Below, piece after piece: positions 23,871 through 30,866 of a stretch of DNA of 37,055 nucleotides; position 1 is the first letter of the stretch; each line of letters begins with the position of its first letter. Location of the stretch: positions 1 through 37,055 of the IMG/VR virus record IMGVR_UViG_3300028392_000016. One strand, 5' to 3'. The notes beneath the pieces were generated by a model, which did not search any database, had not been told where the DNA came from, and worked only from the letters and a program-made list of their open reading frames with translations. The position numbers and the translations under genes are program-made. This DNA is from a virus.

Positions 23871-24229
23871 AGGGATTCTATCGCTGCTTTGTAGTCGGTC
23901 TGATTGGGTAGGTCAGACCTTCTCAAAATGTCTAGGAAATGACCGGCTGACAGAATGACAATCCACTTTTTCAAGTTGCGCTTGTGGGCAACTACAGGGA
24001 TCTTGGTGGTGCCGGCGTCAGTTGTCGCCTGATCATACCAGTTGTACGGGTTGCCTGATTCTACTCTTTTAACTTCAAAATGAATAGTAGGTAGCTCTGG
24101 GCAAATGACATCTGGAGAATCGGTTCCGCCGCTGAACTGCTGCCCTCGACGGGCATTCATAAAGCCGGCCTCCCTCAACTGATCACGCCATTCCCGTTCT
24201 CCTCTGCAACCTTTGGCTCGGCTATTCAC
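23867..24229 (-). CDS. Holliday-junction-resolvase-like nuclease (Hjc type)
   Basis: The 120-residue protein shows a PD-(D/E)xK core: Glu11 in RAKGCRGEREWRDQL, Asp40 in SGGTDSPDVICP, and Glu52-x-Lys54 in IHFEVKR. RRGQQFSGG before the Asp is typical of phage Hjc-like resolvases. It would resolve recombination or replication branches before packaging. The start is GTG at 24229, giving a GTGA overlap with the upstream gene. Confidence 0.82.
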   Translation of the reverse strand: MNSRAKGCRGEREWRDQLREAGFMNARRGQQFSGGTDSPDVICPELPTIHFEVKRVESGNPYNWYDQATTDAGTTKIPVVAHKRNLKKWIVILSAGHFLDILRRSDLPNQTDYKAAIESL

Positions 24230-24456
24230 TCTACCTCCTCCTCATTGATGAGTTCAACGGCAGCGAAGTGATTGCCTGGGGGTAGCTCAAACTCCTCGCC
24301 GGCGCTTTTGACGCCCTCAAGGAATCCGATCTGGAACGCCTGTTGCCAGCGATCCATGTGGTCAATATGTCCGCTTCCATCTTTTCCGAGGTAGCGGATG
24401 CCTTCCTGCTTCCACCTCTGTAGCCAGAGGGGGTGTTGTTCGGTGTTGTTGCTCAT
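24226..24456 (-). CDS. Hypothetical protein
   Basis: This 76-residue, acidic, Trp-rich product (HPLWLQRWKQEGIRYLGKDG, then WQQAFQIGFLEGV) ends with an acidic tail. No family is recognised. It is coupled by ATGA upstream and GTGA downstream, in line with the resolvase. Confidence 0.5.
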   Translation of the reverse strand: MSNNTEQHPLWLQRWKQEGIRYLGKDGSGHIDHMDRWQQAFQIGFLEGVKSAGEEFELPPGNHFAAVELINEEEVE

Positions 24457-24767
24457 GGGCGGTGCGTGGTATCCGCCCTGGTGAGGGCGATTTGTTGGGG
24501 GTATCCGAGTTCCAAAAGAGCCTCAACAAGAGGGCCGTACTGAACTTCTGTTGCGATGTATTGGAGGTATCCGTCTAGGTGAGGCCAACGGTCTTTGACG
24601 GTGCGAAGACCGAAATAATCCCACCAGACGAGTTTTGCGGCAGCGCCTCTAATAGAGGGGGGGAGGGCATTGATTTTCTCGACCCATACCTCCGGGGTAC
24701 GCTTACGCATCTCCTTGAGTTTCTTTAGCTCCTCCTTTGGCAACTTGGAGTGTTGATTATTACCCAT
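24453..24767 (-). CDS. Hypothetical protein
   Basis: The 104-residue product has a basic helical head (LPKEELKKLKEMRKRTPEVW), a central IRGAAAKLVWWDYFGLRTV segment and a helical end (VEALLELGYPQQIAL). No family is recognised. It starts 1 nt after the upstream coiled-coil gene and overlaps the next by ATGA. Confidence 0.55.
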   Translation of the reverse strand: MGNNQHSKLPKEELKKLKEMRKRTPEVWVEKINALPPSIRGAAAKLVWWDYFGLRTVKDRWPHLDGYLQYIATEVQYGPLVEALLELGYPQQIALTRADTTHRP

Positions 24768-24768
24768 G

Positions 24769-24978
24769 TTATTTGCCGTTAAGGAGTTGAGTGAGACGAG
24801 CGACCTCGGCTTGGAGGGCTTCGTTGTCAGATATTAACCCGTCAAGGGTTTCCTGTAGCTCTGTCCTGTCGGTGTCTAGGTCTCGGAGGTAATCCGAGAG
24901 GCGCCTCAACCTGTTAAGGTCATCCTCTGGAAAGCTCGGAACCGACGCCGGCCCGAATGAGATGCGTCCTACTTCCAT
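24769..24978 (-). CDS. Small coiled-coil protein overlapping the methyltransferase end
   Basis: The 69-residue product is mostly a coiled coil (LNRLRRLSDYLRDLDTDRTE, then DNEALQAEVARLTQLL). I chose the ATG at 24978 because GGGAGGAA lies 6 nt before it, inside the methyltransferase 3' end; a TTG 15 nt earlier is inferior. It overlaps the methyltransferase stop by 10 nt. Function is unknown. Confidence 0.65.
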   Translation of the reverse strand: MEVGRISFGPASVPSFPEDDLNRLRRLSDYLRDLDTDRTELQETLDGLISDNEALQAEVARLTQLLNGK

Positions 24979-26495
24979 GTTAGTTCCTCCCAAAGAGTTC
25001 TGAAGGCAAGTTCTGCGGTGGCGGGAACAACTCCGTTTCCGAGGAGTCGGAGTTCGTCGGTTCGATTGTCACAGGAGATGCAGAGTTGTTGATAACCTGA
25101 CTCCCAAGACGCAGGATCTTCTTGCCATTGCTCACTTGGTATCCCGTGCTGTTCTGTGCCTCTGGAGTCATCCAACTGCCCCCCTGACTCGGACGCGAAT
25201 CCCCCTGCGGCGTGATCGGGTTCTGACAACTCGGCATGACCCAGCCCACGGGGAGTCCCATAAGAGTCTCCACCCACCGAGGGTTGAGTTTGCCATTGTT
25301 GCGGTTCCAGGCTCCCGTCCTCTCCACCTCTGTCTGACTCGGCAGATCCGAAGCATTCCCATCCCGAATCATGCGTCCCTCTGCTCCCTTGGCATCCCTG
25401 CTCTGAGGCGTTGCCCATGCCATCTGACTCGGAGGTGGCAATGTCGCTTGCTCCCTCAATGTTGAATGAGTTGTCCGACCCTTCCTGTTGTTCTGATACT
25501 GACGCATCAATGCTTCCTCTGATCTCACAGGAAGAGAGTCCATAGTGTTTGGAGTTAGCCACGACTCTTGGCGGCTCCCAACTGAATTGCGGTTGCCCTG
25601 GTCGGCTAGGCCAGATCGTGACTTCTCTCCCTTGGGTCGATCTATTCCCCCGACTATCGCCGGGTGATTGCTCAAGCCCAACTGACCGAAGTTCGGTTGA
25701 TTTCCAATCTTCCCTGCTTCTTGAACCGTTGGGGTGGGCCAACTCTGATTCTCCAGAGTCACGGCAACCGCTAATTGATCCGCCCTGCTCTTCCCATCCT
25801 TTCGATATAGATAGCCAGGTGATGTCCCCTTGTAATCCCTTGCTGCTGTTGTCGGCCAATTTTTCTCCAGATACTCCACCTTGTCCGATAGGTTGATCCC
25901 GAATCGCTGACCATTGGCTCCTATCCGAGATTGACCATCGTTCGGTCTTCCAGAATTGGAATCGTTCGTCCTTGCGGTGGGCCATGATGAAGACCCGCTT
26001 CCTCTGGTGAGGTGCGCCGACTTCAGACGCCGAGAATATGCCTGCCTCCACCCGATAACCCGCTTCTTCCAGATCGCTGATGACTGTGGAGAGTCCCAGC
26101 GTAACGTGACCTTCGACGTTCTCTGCAAAGACGCAAAGAGGTCTGACTCGTAATATCCAGTTGAGGACAACAGGCCAGAGGTGTCTTGGGTCGTCTGCTC
26201 CTTTTCTTGCCCCGGCGGCAGAGAATGGTTGGCACGGATAGGAAGCGACAAAAAGGTCGATTCGATCAACGAATGGTTCCCAGGGGAAGGTACGGCAATC
26301 CGACCAAATTGGAGCCTCCTCCACCCATCCGTTTTCCATCTTCGCGAGAAGGTTTTCGATTGGGAACTCTTCGATCTCACAAGCAGCGACGAGGCGCAGA
26401 TTTGGGAGGCATCGTTTAAGTCCGAGATGGTTTCCACCATAGCCAAAGAACCATTCAACCGTGTTAATGTCTGAGGAAGTATCCACATGGCTCAT
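24969..26495 (-). CDS. DNA cytosine-C5 methyltransferase
   Basis: The 508-residue protein has the ordered motifs of C5 methyltransferases: motif I FFGYGGNHLGLKRCL (16-30), motif IV with the catalytic Cys in SYPCQPFS (Cys88), motif VI FAENVEG (123-129), motif VIII PHQRKRVFIMAH (162-173) and motif X LLGNGVVPATAEL near 482-494. Motif I has FGYGG for the usual FSGxGG. The 300 residues between VIII and X, where the target-recognition domain lies, are low-complexity with recurring A-D/H/N boxes. It likely methylates phage DNA against host restriction. The ATG at 26495 gives an ATGA overlap with the HTH gene; a start at 26504 is also possible. A second frame is open through almost the whole gene. 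Confidence 0.9.
   Translation of the reverse strand: MSHVDTSSDINTVEWFFGYGGNHLGLKRCLPNLRLVAACEIEEFPIENLLAKMENGWVEEAPIWSDCRTFPWEPFVDRIDLFVASYPCQPFSAAGARKGADDPRHLWPVVLNWILRVRPLCVFAENVEGHVTLGLSTVISDLEEAGYRVEAGIFSASEVGAPHQRKRVFIMAHRKDERFQFWKTERWSISDRSQWSAIRDQPIGQGGVSGEKLADNSSKGLQGDITWLSISKGWEEQGGSISGCRDSGESELAHPNGSRSREDWKSTELRSVGLEQSPGDSRGNRSTQGREVTIWPSRPGQPQFSWEPPRVVANSKHYGLSSCEIRGSIDASVSEQQEGSDNSFNIEGASDIATSESDGMGNASEQGCQGSRGTHDSGWECFGSAESDRGGEDGSLEPQQWQTQPSVGGDSYGTPRGLGHAELSEPDHAAGGFASESGGQLDDSRGTEQHGIPSEQWQEDPASWESGYQQLCISCDNRTDELRLLGNGVVPATAELAFRTLWEELTWK
24980..26488 (-). CDS. Overlapping +1-frame ORF in the methyltransferase gene, W-x-T box repeats
   Basis: This 502-codon frame lies wholly inside the methyltransferase gene. 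Its first 165 residues look like a shadow, but the remainder shows six regular boxes: SWPTARTND, NWPTTAARDYKG, SWPTPTVQEAGK, SWLTPNTMDSL, AWATPQSRDAKG and SWMTPEAQNSTG. They are joined by linkers and followed by LNPRWVETLMGLPVGWV. I recall this box-plus-motif pattern from proteins annotated as phage DNA methyltransferases or as hypothetical. The same DNA in the main frame reads as LADNSS, LAHPNG, VANSKH and similar. Its ATG is 7 nt after the main start with no ribosome site, so it may be reached by frameshifting or an internal start, or not translated. It is listed because the pattern is too regular for a simple shadow. Confidence 0.4.
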   Translation of the reverse strand: MWILPQTLTRLNGSLAMVETISDLNDASQICASSLLVRSKSSQSKTFSRRWKTDGWRRLQFGRIAVPSPGNHSLIESTFLSLPIRANHSLPPGQEKEQTTQDTSGLLSSTGYYESDLFASLQRTSKVTLRWDSPQSSAIWKKRVIGWRQAYSRRLKSAHLTRGSGSSSWPTARTNDSNSGRPNDGQSRIGANGQRFGINLSDKVEYLEKNWPTTAARDYKGTSPGYLYRKDGKSRADQLAVAVTLENQSWPTPTVQEAGKIGNQPNFGQLGLSNHPAIVGGIDRPKGEKSRSGLADQGNRNSVGSRQESWLTPNTMDSLPVRSEEALMRQYQNNRKGRTTHSTLREQATLPPPSQMAWATPQSRDAKGAEGRMIRDGNASDLPSQTEVERTGAWNRNNGKLNPRWVETLMGLPVGWVMPSCQNPITPQGDSRPSQGGSWMTPEAQNSTGYQVSNGKKILRLGSQVINNSASPVTIEPTNSDSSETELFPPPQNLPSELFGRN

Positions 26496-26734
26496 GCGAG
26501 GCAAAGCTCCTGTTGTGCGAAGACGCAGTTGCGGATGAAGTAGGAAGCATAACGCTTCCCGTTATGGGCAACGATAGTCTCCTCAATCTCGTACCCCTCC
26601 TTGCGGAGTTCGTGGATACGGGCGGCTAGGCGGAAGCATCCGAAGTGCTGGAGGGCATCCAGGGCGGTGATGCGATTGCCTATGAGAAGATGATCAAGGA
26701 TCACTTTGGCCTGATTAGGGTTGCTGTGACTCAC
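26492..26734 (-). CDS. Small helix-turn-helix protein
   Basis: The 80-residue product starts at GTG (26734; GTGA overlap) and contains KVILDHLLIGNRITALDALQ, then FGCFRLAARIHELRKEGYEI and an NGKRYASYFI strand. This is the winged-helix pattern of a small HTH family common in phage replication modules. It probably binds DNA as a regulator or replication accessory. It is coupled to both the exonuclease and methyltransferase genes. Confidence 0.7.
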   Translation of the reverse strand: MSHSNPNQAKVILDHLLIGNRITALDALQHFGCFRLAARIHELRKEGYEIEETIVAHNGKRYASYFIRNCVFAQQELCLA

Positions 26735-27738
26735 TTGGCACCTCCCTTCTTGTCCTGCACAAGAGCCGTGGTTCCTTCTCCAACAACGATGTCAACGGGG
26801 AGGGGATTGCTGGTGAAAGCACTCCATGCCTTCTGCATTTTGCCGGCATCGACCTTGAGGAAGTCAGCGGCCTTGGCAAAGCCGAGTTCCTTCACGACAT
26901 GGTTCAGCACCCCCTCAACCGAGGCGACCGAGGCGGCGCCCTTGCGGGTCTGGAGCTTCCAACCGGGGACTGCTGTGCCGGCTTCCAGTTTAGACTTCAA
27001 CGCCTCCTTAATGCCCCAATCCTCAAAGATGCCTTCCAATTTCTTAAAGGCGTCCATGTAGGCTTCTGGACGGGTGAGGGCATCCTCTTGCGTGAAAGCC
27101 AACTTCTGCTCTGCCAGGGTGATCGTCTCCCTAGCCGGCATGACCCAGACGGGGCATTCCTTCCGCTTCGCGCACCAGTTGCAGAACTGGTTCTCCTTAG
27201 GGTTCTCGGCATTCGCCTTGATCCTCTCAATCAGCGGATAGATCAACTCTGCCGCCGACTCGCGGGTGAAGCTCGTTGCAAATGCTTCGGAATCGTCGTT
27301 GTCAATCGGGACAATGACTGCCTGACACTCCTCGGCATCCTCCTGCTCCATGAGAGCGAGTGAATAAAACGCCATCTGGTGAAGGTAGGAATCGGGCGAC
27401 TGCACCCCACTCTTCCAATCTACTAGGACAAGCTGCCCATCCTGCGTATTCCCCCAGAGGTCAACCGTGCCGAAGCTGATCTGATTGAGGTCGTTGTCAA
27501 GAAGCTGAACCTCCTCTTCAATACCCTGCACCGAGGCGATGTAGTTCCGCGCCCTGTCTGCCGCCCTCTTGAGGAGGGGGTCAGTAGGGGTCTCGCGGCG
27601 ATGGAAGGCATCCGCCAACTTCTCATGGAGTTCGGTTCCACGATTAGCGGCCTTGCCAACTGGCTTGCCCGTGAAGTGTAGACACTCGTTCTTCTTGTCC
27701 AGCGACGAAGGCGAGAGGGTGGGGTGATGCCGGCTCAT
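26731..27738 (-). CDS. RecB/Cas4-like PD-(D/E)xK exonuclease with Fe-S cysteines
   Basis: The 335-residue protein has HPTLSPSSLDKKNECL at the start, GTVDLW (Asp93) and LVLVDWKSG (Asp107-x-Lys109), and the QMAFYSLAL motif (Gln121) of RecB-family nucleases. Cys19 together with Cys186, Cys189 and Cys195 (FCNWCAKRKECPVW) matches the four ligands of a Cas4/AddB-type 4Fe-4S cluster. With the nearby RecT it should resect DNA ends to give single strands for annealing. It starts through an ATGA overlap with the 73-residue gene. Confidence 0.85.
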   Translation of the reverse strand: MSRHHPTLSPSSLDKKNECLHFTGKPVGKAANRGTELHEKLADAFHRRETPTDPLLKRAADRARNYIASVQGIEEEVQLLDNDLNQISFGTVDLWGNTQDGQLVLVDWKSGVQSPDSYLHQMAFYSLALMEQEDAEECQAVIVPIDNDDSEAFATSFTRESAAELIYPLIERIKANAENPKENQFCNWCAKRKECPVWVMPARETITLAEQKLAFTQEDALTRPEAYMDAFKKLEGIFEDWGIKEALKSKLEAGTAVPGWKLQTRKGAASVASVEGVLNHVVKELGFAKAADFLKVDAGKMQKAWSAFTSNPLPVDIVVGEGTTALVQDKKGGAK

Positions 27739-27956
27739 ATTGAACCCTCCTCAATCATTGCGTCAGCAATTTGATACGACGAAACAGCTAGGTCATATCT
27801 CTGCTCTTCAAAACAATAGCTTTTGTTTGAATTGACTTGAATGAGTGATTGCATGGCGCGAACTGCTATGTAGGTGCGAAGCGTCATTCCCCCGTGGAAA
27901 TCCATTTCGTCACTCCATGAAACAGGGAAAGCCTTCATGTCAGAGTGCCGGCTCAT
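27735..27956 (-). CDS. Small protein between RecT and exonuclease
   Basis: The 73-residue protein has MKAFPVSWSDEMDFHGGMTL near its start, the familiar phage pattern of a short protein with F-P and HGGMTLRTYIAVRAM, and a C-terminal helix (SYQIADAMIEEGSI). Function is unknown. It is coupled by ATGA on both sides. Its first eleven bases (ATGAGCCGGCA) equal those of the exonuclease gene. Confidence 0.65.
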   Translation of the reverse strand: MSRHSDMKAFPVSWSDEMDFHGGMTLRTYIAVRAMQSLIQVNSNKSYCFEEQRYDLAVSSYQIADAMIEEGSI

Positions 27957-28864
27957 GCTGCCTCCTCCATGCTGGCGCCGACTGCGAACTCAATGACCTG
28001 GGGCCATGACTTCTTGAGCCTGCGGAGAATTGCCGGCTTGATGTCAGCGAGGTATTCCGCATCCGAGGGAATGGCGTCCTTGCTCTTGAGGAATCCAAGG
28101 ATCTGCTCCTCTGTGAGCTTGTCAGTCTCGGCAAGCTCGTAGATAGCATCAAGAGGGTCTTCCTTCTCGGCCTTTGGTGCTTCGATGACTTGGATCTCTG
28201 GTTCACCGGGGCCAAGCAAAAGGGAATCACTATTTGCGCCTGCATTGATCGTCACCCTCTCTCCTGGGTTTAGACCAGATACGCTTTTGATCTTGTGACC
28301 TTCAGACTCAAGGGAAGCCTTGACTGCTTGGAACTTGCCGCTGGATACGGGGCGGGAATCGAAGTCCTGCACCTCTTCAGCGAGGTAGACCCCGTTGAGA
28401 CAGGCAGGGAAAACGGCGCGGACACCCTCTGCCACCGTCCTAGCGGACAGCATGGCGGTTGGGTACTGCTTCCATGTCTGCTTGCCTGTAAGACCGGCTG
28501 CATTAGCCCTCTCCATAGTCCATGAGACTTGAAGGGTGCCGCCGGCAGGGTGAGAAAACTCTGCCGTGCATTCGTGGTCGTTACGGACAAGCCATTGAAT
28601 CTTGCCACCGGCATTCTGAAACCTCGCAAGTGCGGCCTGCGACTTGAGGGCAGGGCGTCCTTGGATGATGTCAAACTCTGCCGCTACCGAAGCGGGGTGC
28701 CGTCCCTCGGACTGCGCCACCAGCATCAGGGCGATTGCCTGATCTGGCGTCTTGATGCCGAAGAGACCTGACTTGGCGACTGCTGCCGCCATGCGCTCCA
28801 TGTCGGAGAAGGGGATGACCTCTGCTTGCTTGACCGCAAGTGCGGTCTGGGATTGGGTAATCAT
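27953..28864 (-). CDS. recT: RecT-family single-strand annealing protein
   Basis: The 303-residue protein contains MERMAAAVAKSGLFGIKTPD, ALMLVAQSEGRHPASVAAEF, IIQGRPALKSQAALARFQNA and GKQTWKQYPTAMLSARTVAE, then VRAVFPACLNGVYLAEEVQD. This is the recognisable core of phage RecT/Bet-type annealases. A variable, acidic C-terminal helical domain follows. With the exonuclease downstream it forms a two-gene recombination system that can also rescue replication and circularise DNA. Confidence 0.9.
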   Translation of the reverse strand: MITQSQTALAVKQAEVIPFSDMERMAAAVAKSGLFGIKTPDQAIALMLVAQSEGRHPASVAAEFDIIQGRPALKSQAALARFQNAGGKIQWLVRNDHECTAEFSHPAGGTLQVSWTMERANAAGLTGKQTWKQYPTAMLSARTVAEGVRAVFPACLNGVYLAEEVQDFDSRPVSSGKFQAVKASLESEGHKIKSVSGLNPGERVTINAGANSDSLLLGPGEPEIQVIEAPKAEKEDPLDAIYELAETDKLTEEQILGFLKSKDAIPSDAEYLADIKPAILRRLKKSWPQVIEFAVGASMEEAA

Positions 28865-28898
28865 AGCTTCGGGTGTTCTTTAGACGGTTCGCTCCGGG

Positions 28899-29042
28899 CT
28901 ACTTGAGGTCAGGGGACTGCAATCCCTTGGCCTCTCTCTCGTTGTAGGGTTCGTAGTCGTCCCTTGCGGTGATGCGACCAATAAAAAAGGCAATCAATCC
29001 TGATAGGAAGAATGCCCCGGTGGTGATGTAGTCTGGTGTCAT
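28899..29042 (-). CDS. Micro-protein with one membrane segment
   Basis: The 47-residue product has a clear hydrophobic helix (TTGAFFLSGLIAFFIGRI) followed by a polar, charged tail (ARDDYEPYNEREAKG). It lies in the gap before recT. No family or ribosome site is evident, but the membrane segment and clean start and stop make it credible. Confidence 0.5.
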   Translation of the reverse strand: MTPDYITTGAFFLSGLIAFFIGRITARDDYEPYNEREAKGLQSPDLK

Positions 29043-29090
29043 GATGTCGGTATGTTTTCGGGTTGTTGTGTTTTGGGTTGGACTAACGGA

Positions 29091-29192
29091 CTAACGCTGC
29101 AAAAAAGTGTTGTAGGTCATGTAGTGGGGGCGCCGGTCATGGTTCTGTGCGACAAGCCAGGAGCGAATGTTTTGAATGAGTGCCGCGATCAT
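29091..29192 (-). CDS. Possible micro-protein
   Basis: The 33-codon frame starts through an ATGA overlap with the 26-residue membrane micro-gene. Its N-terminus is an amphipathic helix (MIAALIQNIRSWLVAQNHD) and the end is basic. There is no homology and little length, so chance is possible. Confidence 0.3.
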   Translation of the reverse strand: MIAALIQNIRSWLVAQNHDRRPHYMTYNTFLQR

Positions 29193-29269
29193 TTGAATCG
29201 AGTTGCCGCAAGCGACAGGACGAGCATGGTGAACAGGGTGCCGCCAGCGATGAGGTCGAGCTTGTTCAT
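29189..29269 (-). CDS. Possible membrane micro-protein
   Basis: The 26-residue frame is almost all one membrane helix (LIAGGTLFTMLVLSLAATRF). It starts 1 nt after the stop of the ribbon-helix-helix gene and couples by ATGA to the next frame. The hydrophobic pattern and the coupling are the only support. Confidence 0.35.
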   Translation of the reverse strand: MNKLDLIAGGTLFTMLVLSLAATRFK

Positions 29270-29270
29270 T

Positions 29271-29438
29271 TTAGTTTTCATTGACCTCGGCTTCGTTTGG
29301 ATCAGGCATTAAAACCATCTCCAATATGGCGCGGACGAATGACGAGACGCTGCGATGGGTTCGAGTAGCCTCCGATTGGAGGATTTCGGCAAGTTCTTGT
29401 GACGCCCGAAAATTGATCATCTTTTTTGAGTTCTGCAT
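29271..29438 (-). CDS. Ribbon-helix-helix regulator
   Basis: From the ATG at 29438 the 55-residue product reads MQNSKKMINFRASQELAEIL, then RTHRSVSSFVRAILEMVL, the strand-helix-helix pattern of Arc/CopG-type repressors. A start at 29480 is possible but abuts a TAATAT box that would serve as its -10 element. It probably binds DNA as a dimer and may control its own region: paired GTTATC repeats and a dyad lie just upstream. Confidence 0.7.
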   Translation of the reverse strand: MQNSKKMINFRASQELAEILQSEATRTHRSVSSFVRAILEMVLMPDPNEAEVNEN

Positions 29439-29624
29439 TGTGTTGTTGTTTAGATTCTTGGGTTCCACTATCCATGACATATATTACAGGGGGGGTTATC
29501 AGATGTTATCGCAAACCTTCAAAGAGGGAGGCGTGAATACACCTAGAAATTTGATCTCCGTAAACATGACGGAGCAAAATAAACCCTAGCCGCAGAAACT
29601 TGTAAACAGAAAAAGTAACTTTTT
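29439..29624 (-). promoter_or_regulatory. Regulatory region upstream of the RHH gene
   Basis: This gap holds TAATAT on the minus strand (29486-29481) as a candidate -10 box without a good -35 box. Two GTTATC direct repeats lie 10 bp apart (29495-29500, 29505-29510), and there is a 6-bp dyad CTCCGT-N7-ACGGAG (29556-29574). Direct repeats one helical turn apart are typical ribbon-helix-helix operators. Autoregulation is inferred. Confidence 0.35.
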
Positions 29625-29632
29625 TTACTTTT
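29611..29632 (-). terminator. AT-rich hairpin at the end of the 153-residue gene
   Basis: AAAAGTAA and TTACTTTT form an 8-bp stem with a 6-nt loop spanning the stop codon of the gene at 29625. The stem is only A-T/G-C weak pairs and the following T-tract is short, so a terminator is possible but not convincing. Confidence 0.3.
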
Positions 29633-30086
29633 GTTGCAACTCCCACTCCTTCAGCATTTTAACAATAAACCTACCCCGCGATCTTTCTTTGCAAAGACGG
29701 TCAAAGAGCTCCCAATCGGCGGCAGAGAGGCAAATCGATCGGCTTTGTTGAATCCTGCCCTTGCCTCCACCTTTCTTCCTGCCTGAGCCTTTGCGCTTCC
29801 CACCCCTAGGCTTGCGGTAAAGCCTCATCCATTGAGCCATGCCAGACGATGAGTAAGGGCATCCGTACTCGGAGTCCCCTACCATTTTCACCATTCTCCA
29901 AAAGCATTCACCATCAGGGTTGACCTCGCCAGGGACGGCCTTTCCATCGCGCTCTAGCGTGAATAGCTCCTTGAGGCGAATGCGATTTTCACGCCGCAAC
30001 ATGATGCGGAAAAACTTCCGATCATGGGGGTTGGGGCCGGTGGTTACAACACAAGTTGCGCCGCGTAGGTATTTCAGGGAGTTCAT
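29625..30086 (-). CDS. Basic protein with RHH-like C-terminus
   Basis: The 153-residue product has an N-terminal beta domain with HDRKFFRIMLRRENRIRLKE and NPDGECFWRMVKMVGDSEYG, then a Gly/Lys/Arg-rich linker (PRGGKRKGSGRKKGGGKGRI). It ends in SICLSAADWELFDRLCKERS, RGRFIVKMLKEW, a ribbon-helix-helix-like end similar in style to the 55-residue gene at 20331. It may be a DNA-binding regulator. Upstream DNA holds an AT-rich hairpin; there is no clear ribosome site. Confidence 0.55.
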   Translation of the reverse strand: MNSLKYLRGATCVVTTGPNPHDRKFFRIMLRRENRIRLKELFTLERDGKAVPGEVNPDGECFWRMVKMVGDSEYGCPYSSSGMAQWMRLYRKPRGGKRKGSGRKKGGGKGRIQQSRSICLSAADWELFDRLCKERSRGRFIVKMLKEWELQQK

Positions 30087-30121
30087 GGGTATACATTACG
30101 CCCTTTTCGGTTTTTTTTTAA

Positions 30122-30140
30122 AATAAGCAATCAGCTTATT
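30122..30140 (-). terminator. AT-rich hairpin after the acetyltransferase gene
   Basis: On the minus strand AATAAGC-TGATT-GCTTATT is followed by TTAAAAAAAAACC, 32 nt after the acetyltransferase stop. The T-tract is short, so termination may be weak. It lies in the 85-bp gap before the gene at 30086. Confidence 0.35.
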
Positions 30141-30171
30141 GAAATCTGTACACAACGGATTTCTATTGTAT

Positions 30172-30624
30172 TTATAGCAAGGGACTTATAACACAACGAA
30201 AGTAAAACGCTTTGCTGCCGGCATACTTTTCAGCGGGATGGTAGAGTTTAAATCCGCATCCGATCAAGGAGTTTGCGGACGCCAGATTCCACGCAAGGAC
30301 ATAGGTGACGATCTCTTTGTACCCATGCCGTCTTGCCATGCTGATACGGGCTTTAATGAGGCGCTTTTGGAGTCCCTTGCCCCGGTGCTTTGGAGTGACG
30401 CCAGATCGAACCATGTAGGCGAGACCCTTGTTGCTGGGGTGCCGGCACCCGCGCAGACCAGCAAAAGCCACTCCCCTGCCCTTCTCGTTGCGGATTACCC
30501 ACCACCAGCAATCCTCTAGGTCAGTTGCCGCATCCTCGCTGAAGGCGATACGATCAAGTCGCAAAACCTCCTTTGCCGTTTTGGGCGGCAATTTCCACGG
30601 GGTTGCCTCGCATCGGAGTTTCAC
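30172..30624 (-). CDS. GNAT-family N-acetyltransferase
   Basis: The 150-residue protein has the acetyl-CoA loop VTPKHRGKGLQKRLI (76-90, fitting R/Q-x-x-G-x-G/A), a preceding strand (AYMVRSG), and the later LAWNLASANSLIGCGFKLYH that is usual in motif B. The substrate is unknown; such phage enzymes may modify host proteins or inactivate toxins. It starts at GTG (30624), overlapping the winged-helix stop as GTGA. Confidence 0.82.
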   Translation of the reverse strand: MKLRCEATPWKLPPKTAKEVLRLDRIAFSEDAATDLEDCWWWVIRNEKGRGVAFAGLRGCRHPSNKGLAYMVRSGVTPKHRGKGLQKRLIKARISMARRHGYKEIVTYVLAWNLASANSLIGCGFKLYHPAEKYAGSKAFYFRCVISPLL

Positions 30625-30866
30625 ACAATTCGGTAATGCGGCACGGGGTAGAGTTTATCGCCTGTGTTCACATTGAACTTGGCACCTTCAATTAGGCCGA
30701 GTTTGACGGCCTCTCGGAGATACTTCCTGACTTGAGTTTCGCTTTTGCCGGTCTCCTTGGCAATTTGAGTAGCAGACTTAAATCCTGGCGGCACTTTATC
30801 TTCGGTTCTCTTGCCAGCGGCGGCTAGGATCTGGAGCCAATCGTTTGCGGTTTCTGGTTTTTTCAT
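30621..30866 (-). CDS. Winged-helix DNA-binding protein
   Basis: The 81-residue product has a helix-turn-helix (FKSATQIAKETGKSETQVRK), then YLREAVKLGLIEGAKF and a wing ending LYPVPHYRIV. It is likely a transcription regulator. I chose the ATG at 30866 because it gives an ATGA overlap with the phosphoesterase stop; an ATG at 30881 would add five residues. Confidence 0.7.
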   Translation of the reverse strand: MKKPETANDWLQILAAAGKRTEDKVPPGFKSATQIAKETGKSETQVRKYLREAVKLGLIEGAKFNVNTGDKLYPVPHYRIV

